Shown here: positions 30,001-39,369 of the stretch, piece after piece
Layout: each line of letters opens with the position of its first letter
Position numbering within the stretch: position 1 is the stretch's first letter
Assembly: GCA_947646735.1 (NCBI GenBank)
Contig: CANTFK010000174.1
Coordinates: 62,001 to 126,000, forward strand
From: Peronospora farinosa
Lineage: Eukaryota > Oomycota > Peronosporomycetes > Peronosporales > Peronosporaceae
Length of the DNA: 64,000 nucleotides
Direction: 5' to 3'
Notes under the pieces: generated by a model
The model's database searches: none
The model's input: only the letters and a program-made list of their open reading frames with translations
What the model was told of the DNA's origin: nothing
Position numbers and translations under genes: made by a program

Positions 30001-31686
30001 AAAACTTTTGTCGCTTCGAACCCAGGCACCGCAGCGACGAGGTGCACCCGATAGAGACAAACACAGTCCGTCTTCTTCTTTCATAATGTTTGCTTGCACC
30101 ATTTCAAACAAATGTGTAGCTTTTTTCACATCTCCATTGGTTTCTTCCTCCACTTTTCTCAAAATCTCATCTTCCGGTAGCTGTATCAGCTGTGTCCTCT
30201 GTTCTCCTCGGGGCACCACAATCAATGCATTACTTTCTTGTGTCCACAGCAATGCAAGCACACCAAAAGCACACACTTCTTTCATATTGTGTTCATCAAT
30301 CTTTCCTGGTCGTTCCTGCTTATGCTGAGGCAAACTCGACATTAAGCGACATCCATCAATAGAGAAAAGAGAGAAACCGCGTTGTTCGTAACCTACAGCA
30401 ACACTTTGACCGTCATAAGACCACGCTAACGCCGTTACAGAGCCAATATCTGTTGGTGTGTAGCCCCGTGAGACGAGACTTAACTCTCGTATCGGTTCCA
30501 GAGCCAGTGTCATGTGTACTTTTTCTTCACCAGCTACTTCAGTTTGGGTCTTAGTCGTCTTGTTACTTTGTTCCATTGTTTGTAACGATAATCGAAACAG
30601 TGAAACGCCACCGTCCGACCAGCCAAGAGCCAGTTGCGACCCACTTTTGTCCAATGAGGTTGAAGTACAATGACCATTGTCATTACTACCGCCAGTCGAC
30701 GCGGTTATGTCCCTCTCCGTATTAATCAACGATAGTAAATGATTAATCCGTTTCTGAAAAGGAGATAGCGACATTATAAAACATTTTCCGCCTTTGAAAC
30801 TGGCTACAAGGTACAATGACGTAATCTGCAACGGCAACTCAGCCGAAGCACAAGTGAGTTCATAGCAACTTGGTAACTCCGTGTCGTTTGGCATTGCCAA
30901 GTGCGTTCGAACATCAATTTTCCAAATCTTGGTGGAACCATTTGCAGTGCTTTTGTACCAGGACGTTTGGCCATCGTCTGTATTGATTACGTCAACAACT
31001 TCCACGACACAAATCATACCACTTGCCATGCCAACAAACAGGAAATTACTGCCGGGTACCGCACTCATTGAGGCCGCGACATCATCGTAATCACTTTGAG
31101 ACTCGCCCTGATTAAGTGGATAATCTTCAACATACTTGGCTACAAGTTGAAGTTTCGTTGAAGTTGCCTTTGTTCCGTCTTTTCCGTCGTCGGTTTCCTT
31201 TTGCTCTGATTTAGTGGATGACAAGTGGTCCAATTTAGTGGCAACTTCAACAGTTGCATCTTCAAGTGAAATCAGATCATCGTCCGTCAAGTCGTGATGA
31301 CATGTCTCAGCACGCAAAAGCAACTTGTTTAGCCCATCAAATGCATAAAACTCGACGGATTGCGAATCTTTCTCGACCACGGCAAGACGATTACCCGAAA
31401 CCCATACGGCCCACAAGTGACGCAACGTTCCTCGCTCCTTCAATAGCCCGTCTGTTCCCTCATTGTCCCCTAACCGCTCAATCCACTGGCCACTACGGCG
31501 ACAATACGCGAGAAGACGACGCCCCGTGGCTGGCAGACCCAGTGACGCGCTCCATAGCGCCACACGAGTCGACGTTACACGCGCAAACACGCATTGTGAT
31601 GGATGCATGGCCATGGCCACGTCTTCCATTCGCTCACATGCATCAGACACGGCGTAGGTGCGCGGAGGTCCACTACAGAAAAACAT
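27058..31686 (-). CDS. RIC1: RIC1-like Rab guanine-nucleotide exchange factor subunit, 1542 aa, with an inserted PDZ-like domain
   Basis: RIC1 with RGP1 forms the exchange factor for the Golgi Rab (Ypt6/Rab6) and acts in endosome-to-Golgi traffic. I chose ATG 31686 (MFFCSGPPRTYAVSD). The frame runs ten codons further up, but only from a TTG, and the typical N-terminus of the family begins near here. The N-terminal half shows WD40-like repeats (for example SGSQLALGWSDGGVSLFRL, SVTALAWSYDGQSVAVGYEQ). The C-terminal RIC1 domain is at about 1250-1420 (QPIFHTLLCFLVQNEQLSWA; LQTAANFLLILDE). Residues about 542-620 look like a PDZ domain (FIKRVRDGGMGPAETCGQIQ, then GGDLLVGVND, then VREIKGLPDNEEVTLTFMRL), which I do not know from RIC1 of other groups. 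No intron is needed. It diverges from BOLA3 with 157 bp between start codons. Confidence 0.88.
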   Translation of the reverse strand: MFFCSGPPRTYAVSDACERMEDVAMAMHPSQCVFARVTSTRVALWSASLGLPATGRRLLAYCRRSGQWIERLGDNEGTDGLLKERGTLRHLWAVWVSGNRLAVVEKDSQSVEFYAFDGLNKLLLRAETCHHDLTDDDLISLEDATVEVATKLDHLSSTKSEQKETDDGKDGTKATSTKLQLVAKYVEDYPLNQGESQSDYDDVAASMSAVPGSNFLFVGMASGMICVVEVVDVINTDDGQTSWYKSTANGSTKIWKIDVRTHLAMPNDTELPSCYELTCASAELPLQITSLYLVASFKGGKCFIMSLSPFQKRINHLLSLINTERDITASTGGSNDNGHCTSTSLDKSGSQLALGWSDGGVSLFRLSLQTMEQSNKTTKTQTEVAGEEKVHMTLALEPIRELSLVSRGYTPTDIGSVTALAWSYDGQSVAVGYEQRGFSLFSIDGCRLMSSLPQHKQERPGKIDEHNMKEVCAFGVLALLWTQESNALIVVPRGEQRTQLIQLPEDEILRKVEEETNGDVKKATHLFEMVQANIMKEEDGLCLSLSGAPRRCGAWVRSDKSFIKRVRDGGMGPAETCGQIQGGDLLVGVNDNLKVVNLSFEQIVREIKGLPDNEEVTLTFMRLKWDEVFPLAVEALASPEFMDAHGIHLLDDENLCIREYALRMQAMYGDCDLDERPPLMELECRAKFDGWEAIQGTTPKVAKHKYVKLLFALFPVWNPNHFLNVLTEYWNALLAQKLYSAKQMRLKELQSHRELVKMRQQTLISFAQFDFAKTVPLSGGKSSRLALIECKSVRLVAAPSLDDPCALTSCVNWSVPTEFEKCCPLRLVAVSPSGNHLAVAGQRGFCLLNIVTGKWRMFGNVNDEQDMFVYSFLWVGNDAIVVNFTRLSEKHQSLHLQAYPRNHLDEESILEKLVFARQSKNASLSRGSAALGERSLGGDADDGFLIMECDNAQDNLFCVSRSELWCFSLKQKGVMKQNNLRMKIQLKRRVKLPSRMVESQPVGTCRRNPILDFAVLPRFLHIQDEKLRKKQLQEYQMEREHENDDEGWLSNIVNMLVGGEVPDQYTPEEVLPRFAFVDSVGDVIIWDPENRSQRLLCSNVSTMARLFVSPQACAEWPAPCRLIYGLYGPEGMKVWLPLLDGVYMTHTKAFEEDNHRLETFLACHDPLRAKTYEIEFGTAPATAELYEQVISEYGLALDGFLSSGSGVGVGTGRMPLNDGYSNMRGCVTSVDDPFAKDGMLRFDFDVKVLGIEQAFGLLVGVSQDVYVPSGVLIPCYDVFARVQPIFHTLLCFLVQNEQLSWARLVLDGIRKQFALSTSTQELFLHSMLEACFAKRCSLEKLHTAVQLLRPSDEEQCDIAEYCEIVAHVARKSEPSRLKVLFPTAGDPIDLLRTCRQRSELQTAANFLLILDECSIASGSSLPQRMESAAELLTECVDQEERVLAQQVVRVARDWEQPPFDEPSCRASSQIAKHTSIDERLASLAWDNLVRGEYERVVWCIEDLQAKLPYKSLEERQSDEDRSAILDRLYQVFIQSNKRRQLR

Positions 31687-31843
31687 AAAGGGCGAGCTAC
31701 GTGTTGCTTGTATCAAGTGACGTTGCTTTTCTTGTAAATGTATTGGATTGGTTAATATAATGATGCATTGGATTGGTTGAAACTAGTAGAGTGTGTTTTC
31801 AACCAATCGTAATGGTAGGGGATTTATCATTCGCAATTTAAGT
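31687..31843. promoter_or_regulatory. Bidirectional promoter between RIC1 and BOLA3 with clustered CCAAT boxes and an initiator
   Basis: Two ATTGGATTGG pairs (about 31743-31752 and 31768-31777) and AACCAATCG (31801-31809) form a CCAAT-box cluster. TCATTCGCAATTT at 31827-31839 fits the oomycete initiator consensus and sits five bases before the BOLA3 ATG, giving a very short leader. Confidence 0.75.
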
Positions 31844-32250
31844 ATGCTAAGCAGCAGACGGATCCTGGCGACGGTCCACCGGCCATTAAGTCACACGTGG
31901 TTCTCGTCCAATGCAAATGGTGGTGGGTCAAAGGCGGAGCAAGCCATGCATTCAATGCTTCAAAAACATTTGGAAGCCATTTATGTAAAAGTGACGGACG
32001 TATCGGGCGGTTGCGGTTCCATGTTTGATGTGGAGGTGGCGTCTAAGCAGTTTGCAGGCCAATCGCGGGTCAAGCAGCATCGTATGGTTAATGAGGTACA
32101 TATACATAAAAAAGAATGATGGTCAACGCTGAAGTTGCTGATAGTTGTTCTCTTTTTCTTGTGACTAAATAGATCCTTAAGGAAGAAATTAAGAATATGC
32201 ATGGATTAACAATCCGGACCATGACACCTGAGCAGTTGCAAAACAAGTAG
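31844..32250 (+). CDS. BOLA3: BolA-like protein 3, mitochondrial, 109 aa, one intron
   Basis: Exons 31844-32095 and 32173-32250 are joined by a 77-bp GT-AG intron (32096-32172). Exon 2 supplies ILKEEIKNMHGLTIRTMTPE and the stop. BolA3 works with glutaredoxin 5 and NFU1 in handing [4Fe-4S] clusters to mitochondrial enzymes. Residues 1-22 are Arg/Ser/Leu-rich without acids, as in a mitochondrial presequence. The BolA fold follows, with Cys57 (GGCGSMFDVEV) and His79 (VKQHRMVNE) at the metal-ligand positions. The ATG at 31844 is chosen because the initiator lies just upstream; the longer frame begins at GTG. Faces HGPRT tail to tail. Confidence 0.9.
32096..32172 (+). other. BOLA3 intron, 77 bp
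   Basis: Donor GTACAT, acceptor AAATAG. Removing it restores the conserved VNEILKEEIK of the BolA family. Confidence 0.88.
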
Positions 32251-32403
32251 AAGAAGTACAGGCACGTAGACGTGTAATGGAATCAATAGAAACAAAGACA
32301 CATTTACATTGCTCTATAGAATGTGATGTTTTTTTTCGTTGAAACAAATGAGTCTAGAACCTTTTCATTTTGGCCATTGATCGACATACGCAATCCGCCA
32401 TCT

Positions 32404-33151
32404 CTATGAGCTAGACGCATACTTGACAATGCCTGCATCATTAATGACGCAGATATGGTCCAGATCACGAAAGATTTCATTGTAATCGAGACAGTAACCG
32501 ATTACAAACTTGTCGGGGATGTTAAAGCCTACAAAGTCAGCCTGGAAACCGCAGCTTTCGGGGTTGCGCTTTTCTAGCAAACTGGCCACACGTACCGACT
32601 CGGGTTCATACTCGTTAAGCAGCGGTATAAGTTTCGCCATTGTTTTGCCTGTATCGATAATGTCCTCCACTAGCAGCAAGTTCTTTTCCTTAAACTTGGA
32701 CAAATCAGCACCTGAAATCTCCACGTTACCTGTGCTCTTGGTGCCTGCATAGCTCTTGACCTTGATAAAATCAAAAGTAAAAGGCACGTAGTCGCACTTG
32801 TTGTACTTGTGGAATAGTCGCAGCTTGTCCACAAGTGCATTAAAGAAAGCACTGCCACCCTTGAGCACGCAAAGCAAATGCACCGTCTTGCCTTCATAAA
32901 CATAACGAATGTCCTGGGCCAGTTTCTCTACACGGTCCTCAATGAGACCCTTTGGAATAAGCACCGACTCGATACTGTCCAGATAGTGATGTGGCACGAG
33001 AAATTGCGACTTGTCATATATGGCGTCGTCTTCTAAGTAAATGACGCGCTTGAGGTCTGAATTGGCCTGTTAAGTACCCCAAAAGAAAGCAAATTAGCGA
33101 TAAATTTATAAGAATATTGGTGAGAACGCATGGAGAGCGACGTACAGTCAT
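32404..33151 (-). CDS. HGPRT: Hypoxanthine-guanine phosphoribosyltransferase, 222 aa, one intron
   Basis: Salvages hypoxanthine and guanine to IMP and GMP using PRPP. Exon 1 codes for only two residues (33146-33151, Met-Thr). A 79-bp intron (33067-33145) separates it from exon 2 (32404-33066, starting ANSDLKRVIYLEDD). Motifs: CVLKGGSAFF (pyrophosphate loop, about 68-77); the PRPP-binding LLVEDIIDTGKT (about 133-144) with its acidic pair; and FVIGYCLDYNEIFRDL near the C-terminus, contacting the base. Length and motif order match the human enzyme. It ends at TAG-type sequence 32404-32406, 154 bp from the BOLA3 stop (convergent). Confidence 0.93.
33067..33145 (-). other. HGPRT intron, 79 bp
   Basis: On the minus strand donor GTACGT, acceptor TTAACAG. 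It leaves a six-base coding first exon. Confidence 0.8.
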
Positions 33152-33390
33152 GGTGCTGGGAAGAGCTATGATCTAAATTTTACTGTTTTGATCCATCCAA
33201 CTTGATTTACAACTACAAACTAATTTAGAAATTTGATAATACAAAGTAGTACTTATTCATTCATAATGAAGATTGACAGTACTACGTTGGTTATCATTAA
33301 AATAATACATCTAGCGAATACTTTTGCCATAATATTAATAATAATTCTAGGACACATATTATCAGTAGTAATATTAATAGTACTAATACC
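33152..33390. other. Intergenic, AT-rich
   Basis: AT-rich run of ATT/AAT repeats (33280-33400). No gene recognised. Confidence 0.5.
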
Positions 33391-33643
33391 AACGGCAGGA
33401 CCAGATGAGGCCTATCCTTTTTTCTAGTCCAAGCAGATCTTCTAAGCTAGACAGCCGACTTGCAAGCACACTTCTCACCTATATAGCGTCCAGTTTTTTC
33501 TACAGCTACGCTATGTCTAGACTGATATGTGAGCTCGTGGCACCGTTTATACCGTAGTCAGTACATCTAGTCCACTTAATCTTTAATAGACATTCACATG
33601 TTCATTATCGAAATCATCTTCTTCTATCAACCTCTTGAGAGAA
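33391..33643 (+). promoter_or_regulatory. Upstream region of NLP gene 1, shared with the other NLP genes
   Basis: AGGACCAGATGAGGCC and TTCTAGTCCAAGCAG (33400-33440) recur upstream of NLP genes 2 and 3. GTTCATTATCGAAATC (33600-33615), followed by a CTTCTTCTATCAACCTCTTG leader, recurs upstream of gene 2. TTCATTAT...AAATC resembles the oomycete initiator. Confidence 0.65.
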
Positions 33644-34351
33644 ATGAATTGGCTGACTCTTCTTGTGATTGTTCTTAGTTGTCTTGCTTCGGCTTCTTCC
33701 AAGAAGCTTTCTCTTGATAAAGTGGTTCCGTTCGCTGAAGATGCAACAACAACAGATATCAAGAATTATCTTGCTTTGAAATTCAAGCCGCAGCTTGACG
33801 TCAGTTTTGGATGTTACCCATATCCCGCAGTCGATGCAGACGGTAATACGAACGAAGGCCTTGGAGTGACTGGAATCTTTTCTATCTGTGATGGATCACC
33901 ATTAGGATCACAAGTCTATGCACGCATAATTGAGCATAATGGTTTCATAGGTATCATGTACGCATGGTACGTTCCAAAAGCCTTTATGATATCGCCAGTG
34001 TGGATTGACCCAAATTGGATGCATGTTATTGTGTGGATTGGTAATCTCAACAAAGATTCGAAGCTGCTCTCGGTCACAGTGAGGTCTCTTGTTGGCTATT
34101 CGACGTACACCCCTCCGACAGCTGATTTCATGGATGGAAATCACGTGAAGCTCAATTACCGATGGCTATATCAAACTCCACATTATCTGACACTTACAGA
34201 CAAGACTGGAAAGTATCAAGATTTAATCATGTGGAACAACATGACACATGCAGCGCGCGAGGCACTGGAACATACGACATTTTTTGGGTCCAAGGCACCA
34301 ATAAGTCGCAAAAAGTTTGAACGGTATATTCAACAGGCTTATCCATTCTAG
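33644..34351 (+). CDS. NLP-family secreted protein 1, 235 aa, heptapeptide lost
   Basis: Necrosis and ethylene-inducing-peptide-like (NPP1 domain) protein. ATG 33644 is used because the longer frame starts at TTG. A signal peptide (NWLTLLVIVLSCLASAS) covers about residues 1-18. Two cysteines in the order typical of type 1 NLPs (FGCYPYPAVDADG, SICDG) are present. MDGNHVKLNY and DLIMWNNMTHAAREAL are shared with genes 2 and 3. The histidine-rich heptapeptide that cytotoxic members need is absent; the aligned stretch reads DPNWMHV. A non-cytotoxic role is therefore likely by inference. Convergent with NLP gene 2. Confidence 0.88.
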   Translation: MNWLTLLVIVLSCLASASSKKLSLDKVVPFAEDATTTDIKNYLALKFKPQLDVSFGCYPYPAVDADGNTNEGLGVTGIFSICDGSPLGSQVYARIIEHNGFIGIMYAWYVPKAFMISPVWIDPNWMHVIVWIGNLNKDSKLLSVTVRSLVGYSTYTPPTADFMDGNHVKLNYRWLYQTPHYLTLTDKTGKYQDLIMWNNMTHAAREALEHTTFFGSKAPISRKKFERYIQQAYPF

Positions 34352-34523
34352 AATGGCTCTATTGTGAGACAAATAACTTGTTGGTGAAGCACGCAGTACA
34401 GATAATGATCCCACTGAAGAATGATAAGATCATGAAAGAATCGTAACACAAGAACAAAGTTTCAATGGAATGCATGATAGAAAGTAAGTTGTTGTATTTA
34501 CACATTCCTTACCACGTAAACAA

Positions 34524-35255
34524 CTAGGCCTCATCGTTCTTATCGAAAGGATAGGCCTCGTCGATATTATTTTCAAAATTTACGTCATTAAACGGTGTCT
34601 TGGAATCGTAAAAGTCCGTAGTGTCCAGTGCCTTGCGCGCTGCATCCGTCATGTCGTCCCACATGATTAAAGCTTGATACTGTCCATCCTTGTGCGTAAG
34701 TTCCAAATGATGTCCTGAGTGTAGCCAACTTGTCGTATACTTGAGCTTGACGTGGTTTCCATCCATTTCGTCAGCTTCTGGACTGTGTTTTAAGTAATCA
34801 GAAAAAGACTTTATCGTTACCGACAGCAGCTTAGCATCGTGAGAGAGACTGCTGAGCCACAATACCACATTTGCCCACGCATGGCGGTGGCTAAAATTGT
34901 ACCTTGACGCCATGCTGTCTCTTGGAAAGTACCAGGCGAACATGAAACCCCATTTTCCATCCACTTCGAGCACGCGTCCATAGACTTGGGATCCTTTCGA
35001 TGGTTTATTACATCTCTTGAACACATGAAAACTTCCAAGGCCAGCATTCGTATTACCGTCTGCATCGACTGCGGGATATGGGTGACATCCAGAACTGATG
35101 TCAAGCTGCGGCTTGAATTTCAAAGCAAGATATATCTTGATATCTGTTGTATTTGTATCTTCAGCGAACGGAACTACTTTATCAAAAGGAAGCTTCTTGG
35201 AAGAAGCCAAAGCAAGACAACTAAGAACAATCACAAGAAGAGTCAGCCAACTCAT
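34524..35255 (-). CDS. NLP-family secreted protein 2, 243 aa, altered heptapeptide
   Basis: ATG 35255. Signal peptide MSWLTLLVIVLSCLALASS. Two cysteines (SGCHPYPAVDADG, FKRCNKP). NPP1-domain body as in the neighbours (MDGNHVKLKYTT, ALIMWDDMTDAARKAL). The heptapeptide position reads SHRHAWA: the His pair is present but the acidic positions are not, so metal binding and toxicity are doubtful. The C-terminus carries an extra acidic tail (DKNDEA). It shares upstream blocks with gene 1 and lies tail to tail with it, 172 bp apart. Confidence 0.88.
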   Translation of the reverse strand: MSWLTLLVIVLSCLALASSKKLPFDKVVPFAEDTNTTDIKIYLALKFKPQLDISSGCHPYPAVDADGNTNAGLGSFHVFKRCNKPSKGSQVYGRVLEVDGKWGFMFAWYFPRDSMASRYNFSHRHAWANVVLWLSSLSHDAKLLSVTIKSFSDYLKHSPEADEMDGNHVKLKYTTSWLHSGHHLELTHKDGQYQALIMWDDMTDAARKALDTTDFYDSKTPFNDVNFENNIDEAYPFDKNDEA

Positions 35256-35460
35256 TTTCTCTCAAGAGGTTGATAGAAGAAGGTGAATTCAATAATGAAC
35301 ATCTGAATGCTTATCAAAAGAATGAGTGGGCTAGATCTCCCTGGGTAGTTGTGGCTATGCATGCTACAGATGCTTGCCATTGGGCTGTCTGGCTCAAAAA
35401 AAACTGCTCGGACTAGAAACAGAATCGGCATCATCTGGTCCTGTGTCACTCGAGCATGAT
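35256..35460 (-). promoter_or_regulatory. Upstream region of NLP gene 2
   Basis: On the minus strand it contains ACAGGACCAGATGATGCC, TTTCTAGTCCGAGCAG and GTTCATTATTGAATTC. The leader just before the ATG is almost identical to that of gene 1. Confidence 0.65.
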
Positions 35461-36000
35461 GACAAATCTAAGTCAGAAATCACCCGTCTATTTAGAGTAA
35501 TGACCCATGCATCTATTGATATATAGGGGTCGTGCACGGGGATCGTGCTGGAATATGATCTACAACTTTTGTCATTTAGAGCTCATCTCGATCACCGGAC
35601 TTATGCAGAAGGCAGACAAACAGCCAAGTCGTAAATGCGTCTACCTGATTCTATCGACCGTCTCATCTGAATCCAAGATCATACCGGATTTCGATGAATA
35701 ATTGGAATATATCTACGAGAATGAAGGCAGACGAGTCTATTGAACCTTTAAAATATGCTAGTTCTTTACAAAATGGATACGTAGCCGATAGCTTAAATGA
35801 AAAACCAAACACAATCGGCCATTATTTCTGCCTATTACACTGCATCTTCCCTACGTCTTCCCACAGGATCAAGTACTGAATTATTTGCTCCCAAGAATTA
35901 GTGTGGACAACACGGAATCAAAAGTGAGAGCCATATTCGATTCTAACCAATCACATGTTGGCAGCTTTTCCACAGAAATCACTGGCGGAGCTGAACCGTA
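35461..36000. other. Intergenic between NLP gene 2 and the hAT-derived gene
   Basis: Only short open frames. No terminal inverted repeat of a hAT element could be found here. Confidence 0.45.
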
Positions 36001-36034
36001 TCGCCATACAATTTCAAAGTAAAAAGCGGTCAAC

Positions 36035-39014
36035 ATGGAGCCGGACGAGCTCCTGCTCGAACCGCAAGTAGCTGTCGTCCATGACCATCACTCGAAGCCT
36101 GTTGACGAGCACGATGTAACAAGTGTGTCTAATGTTGAACTGCCATCAATGGACGATCCTCTGTCCATCTCTTCTTCATCCTCTTCATCTCTTAATCGTC
36201 GTCGTGGTCGTGGACGTGGCCTTCGTCTTGGGGGGGACAAAGTCGATTCGACAATGGTCCTTCCAAGTTTTATTTGGGACTATTTTGTCAAAGATTCAAG
36301 TGGAAAATACGTCATTTGTACATTATGTCCCGCCCAAACGACACGGTTTGCGTATTCCGGTGGCACGAGTACCATGAACCGTCATTTACGTAAAAAACAC
36401 CAGAAATACGCCCCCGGCAAAGGACCGTCGGATTACGAATCATCCCGTCGTGCCCATCCCCCTCGACAGTCGATCACGTCATCGATTGTTAATCCTATTA
36501 CAACCCCCCTCCCCCCCTGGTCTCTTGCTCGCATCGGAGACTGGAAATGTATTGGGGACATTATCACCAGAGGAAGAGAAACACCAACGTCATTCTCATC
36601 ATCATCATCATCATCATCAACAGGTTTTGGAACTTCGGACTGCTCGTCGACGTGTAGCAAGTGGAAATATCGTCTCAAAAAGAAGAAAATTAGTAACGGA
36701 TCAAGCAACACCATTTGGGACGGACTTTGATCCGTCTGGATTTGTGACGTTATCGGGAACGTCTACAACGGCCACGTCCAGTGCGTTGCAATTTCCAGTG
36801 AATTTTGAATTGAATGACGCAGGAATGGACTCGATGGTGGGCGTTGGACTGGATCAGCGGTTCTTTGACTATTCGACACTTTCAGGAACATCTACAATGG
36901 GACGGACGCGTCGACAGAGTGCTGCTGCCATTAATGGAACAAGTGGTTGTACGGGAAACAATGGGAACGTGAGCGCAACGAATGTGGTAAGTCAGAAAAT
37001 TTTGACCCATCGACTACTCAAGTATCTTATTGCACAGTATGAGCCGCTGGATATGTCGCACATGGGCGCAGAGTTGGGGATGCTGTTGTTTGGAGGAGCG
37101 ACGGAGTGGCCTACGCCTGGACTTACCTTTGGGTATGGAGGAGCAAGCATGGGTGGAGCAGCTCCAAAACTTCCATCTGAAGACGCGATTAAATTAGCGT
37201 TGGCGAACTTGTACTACTCACAGCGAGAGATCTTGAAAGAAGTTATGGTAGACGTTGAAGTGCTGAGTTTATCACTAAACAATTGGACATCGGCGTATGG
37301 GCAAAATGTACTTACTGTTAGTGGTCATTGGATCTCTCGCGGATTTCGACGCCGTGACTGTGTGCTGGAAGTCTACGTTTTACCTCTGGATGAACGTGTC
37401 AACACCATCGCGTTGCTTCGAGATGTCATGGATAAGTGGGATATTCCGTCATCGAAAGTGGCAGCGCTTACTATGCGTCTCCACAAGCCTACCACGGATA
37501 CTACCCAAAAAGACGATACGGATACACCACGGACAGTTGCAGAAGTTCAGGCAGAAGCAAAGGCTGAAGCAAGTGCAATTCATAGTGAATATCCGGGCTT
37601 GGCAGTCGTAAGGTGCTTTGTGGAGGAGCTCGAAGGAGCTGTCTCGAGCGGGTTACAGAAGTGCGCTGATCTCACTCGTAGATGCCGCAACTACGTGTCG
37701 TACTTTATTCAAAACCCATCTGAATACCAGATATTTCTTGCTCTTCAACGCAGTATGGGCGAGGAGGCATCTGCGGCTACCGCTGCATCCACTCAAGCAG
37801 CGTCTATTGCTGCGACAGCGGATGGGGTCAGCGTAAGCGTCGCTGGGAGCGGCAACACCACGATGGAGGACGAGTTGAACGATGTCAGGATAGGTCCACC
37901 TGCGGATGCAGCTAGGGGTGCTGGAGCGTCCTCCACTCAACATGCTAGCGCAATGCCACAGACGTCTGCTTCAAGTGGCAATACCGGTGAGGTATTACCA
38001 GTAATCTGCGACTTTGACGAACGCTGGAATTCGACAACCGAAATGATGTGTAGAATTGTTCAACTAGAACCTATGCTGCTACGTTACAAAACGGGACTAG
38101 ACAGTGATACAAACCCAGCTCGGAGACCGATGCAGCTTCGATTTATGTGCTGCGAGTTGTCATCTGAGGAGTGGGCAGCACTCAAGCAATTGGCTCGACT
38201 GCTTGACCCCATCGAAGGCTTGGTGCACGTTTCGCCACTCGAATACCCCGGTCTATCGATTGTATATCCGCTTTTGCATTCATTGAAGAAACATTTGGCG
38301 GATGCTGGTACATGGGTGACTGATCCGCTTGTGGCGGTGGTACGCCATACTATCGTCAGCAACCTTAATATGGAACTTTGCTCTCCTGGCCAGGCTCCGT
38401 CATCTCCGTACCTGTCGTGTCTACTAGATCCGCGTTTCAAGACGTTGCCGTTTTTATCGACATCCGAGAAGGATCGACTAGTAGAATCATTACATATTCT
38501 TCTCGGAGTACATGATAAGAATGACATCATTGACAACGACCAGCACCAGCATGTCATGGTGACGGAGGAAGATCAAGCAGACGAGCTGAAGAAACAGAGT
38601 CGGAGTGCTAAAGCATTAAGTGGATTCGTTGCGGGTGCTGCTCCCGCAAACAAGAAGGCAGCCGCTCTTCTACACGAGTTTTTTCCGCTGGACGAGCCTG
38701 CGAACGAAATCGACAAACTTAAAGCCCAAGTGCAGCAATACCTGGACTCGCCTTCATTGCCAGCTACAGATAATACTGAACACGATCCTCTCGAGTGGTG
38801 GAGTCGCTATCAGCGATTGTTCCCATCACTAGCGCGACTTGCAAAAAAGTATTTATGCATGAGTGCTGTTTCGACTCCGTTCAAAGAAGCCTTTACAAAC
38901 TATGGGCAGTTAATGCGTGAGAAGAGAGCTCGGCTGGATATCGAAGTGGCAGCTCAGGTGCTTTTTTGCCGTAGTGTTTCTCGGATCCCAGAGATGGAAC
39001 GTATTGGAGTGTAA
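36035..39014 (+). CDS. hAT-transposase-derived gene with BED zinc finger, one frameshift, degenerate catalytic residues
   Basis: Begins at ATG 36035. CATACAATTTC at about 36006-36016 upstream resembles an initiator. The first frame (to 36730) has a BED-type zinc finger at residues about 85-130 (FIWDYFVKDSSGKYVICTLC ... MNRHLRKKH). The body (to 39014) continues in another frame; the switch lies most likely in the C-runs at 36499-36515. The body shows hAT landmarks: DERWNSTTEMMCRI, LLDPRFKTL and the C-terminal dimerisation region (DPLEWWSRYQRLFPSLARLA). The first catalytic acid is replaced (LSLNNWTS), the second (after KVAALT) is missing, and the CxxH motif reads CFVE. A Glu is kept in FKEAFTNYG. 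A long frame with dead catalytic sites suggests domestication, or a recent pseudogene. Confidence 0.75.
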
Positions 39015-39369
39015 AAAAGAAAGCTGCACGAGATCGTAGCATTGGAATTCATATAGATGAAGCTGTTGTTCATTAGCAAAGTTGTCCATATAGCTGCACT
39101 CTGTTCACAAGATGAAGTCTCGAGTTTGACCCACAGACCTTCCAAAAGATTGTTGAATGGATGAAAGCCACGCACGGTCTCAGCAGTAAACTTTGTGGAA
39201 TGATGCGAAATGTAAAGCAGAAAACCCCGACCATGTTCGCAGCCGAAATTTTACAAAGAAATCTGTAACCTATTGATGCTCCATGAGATCGCGTCAGCCA
39301 TTATCTGCATCACATATCAGTAGTGGCAGTGTCAGCCGTGAAGTCGACAAAGAATCTCACTATGTTCTT
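39015..39369. other. Intergenic after the hAT-derived gene
   Basis: No gene or clear terminal repeat seen. Confidence 0.45.

Noticed and set aside
31254..31688. Plus-strand ORF of 144 codons over the 5' end of RIC1
   Set aside because: It lies wholly opposite the RIC1 coding sequence, has no domain, and its composition follows from the reverse of RIC1 codons. The same applies to 27675-28118.
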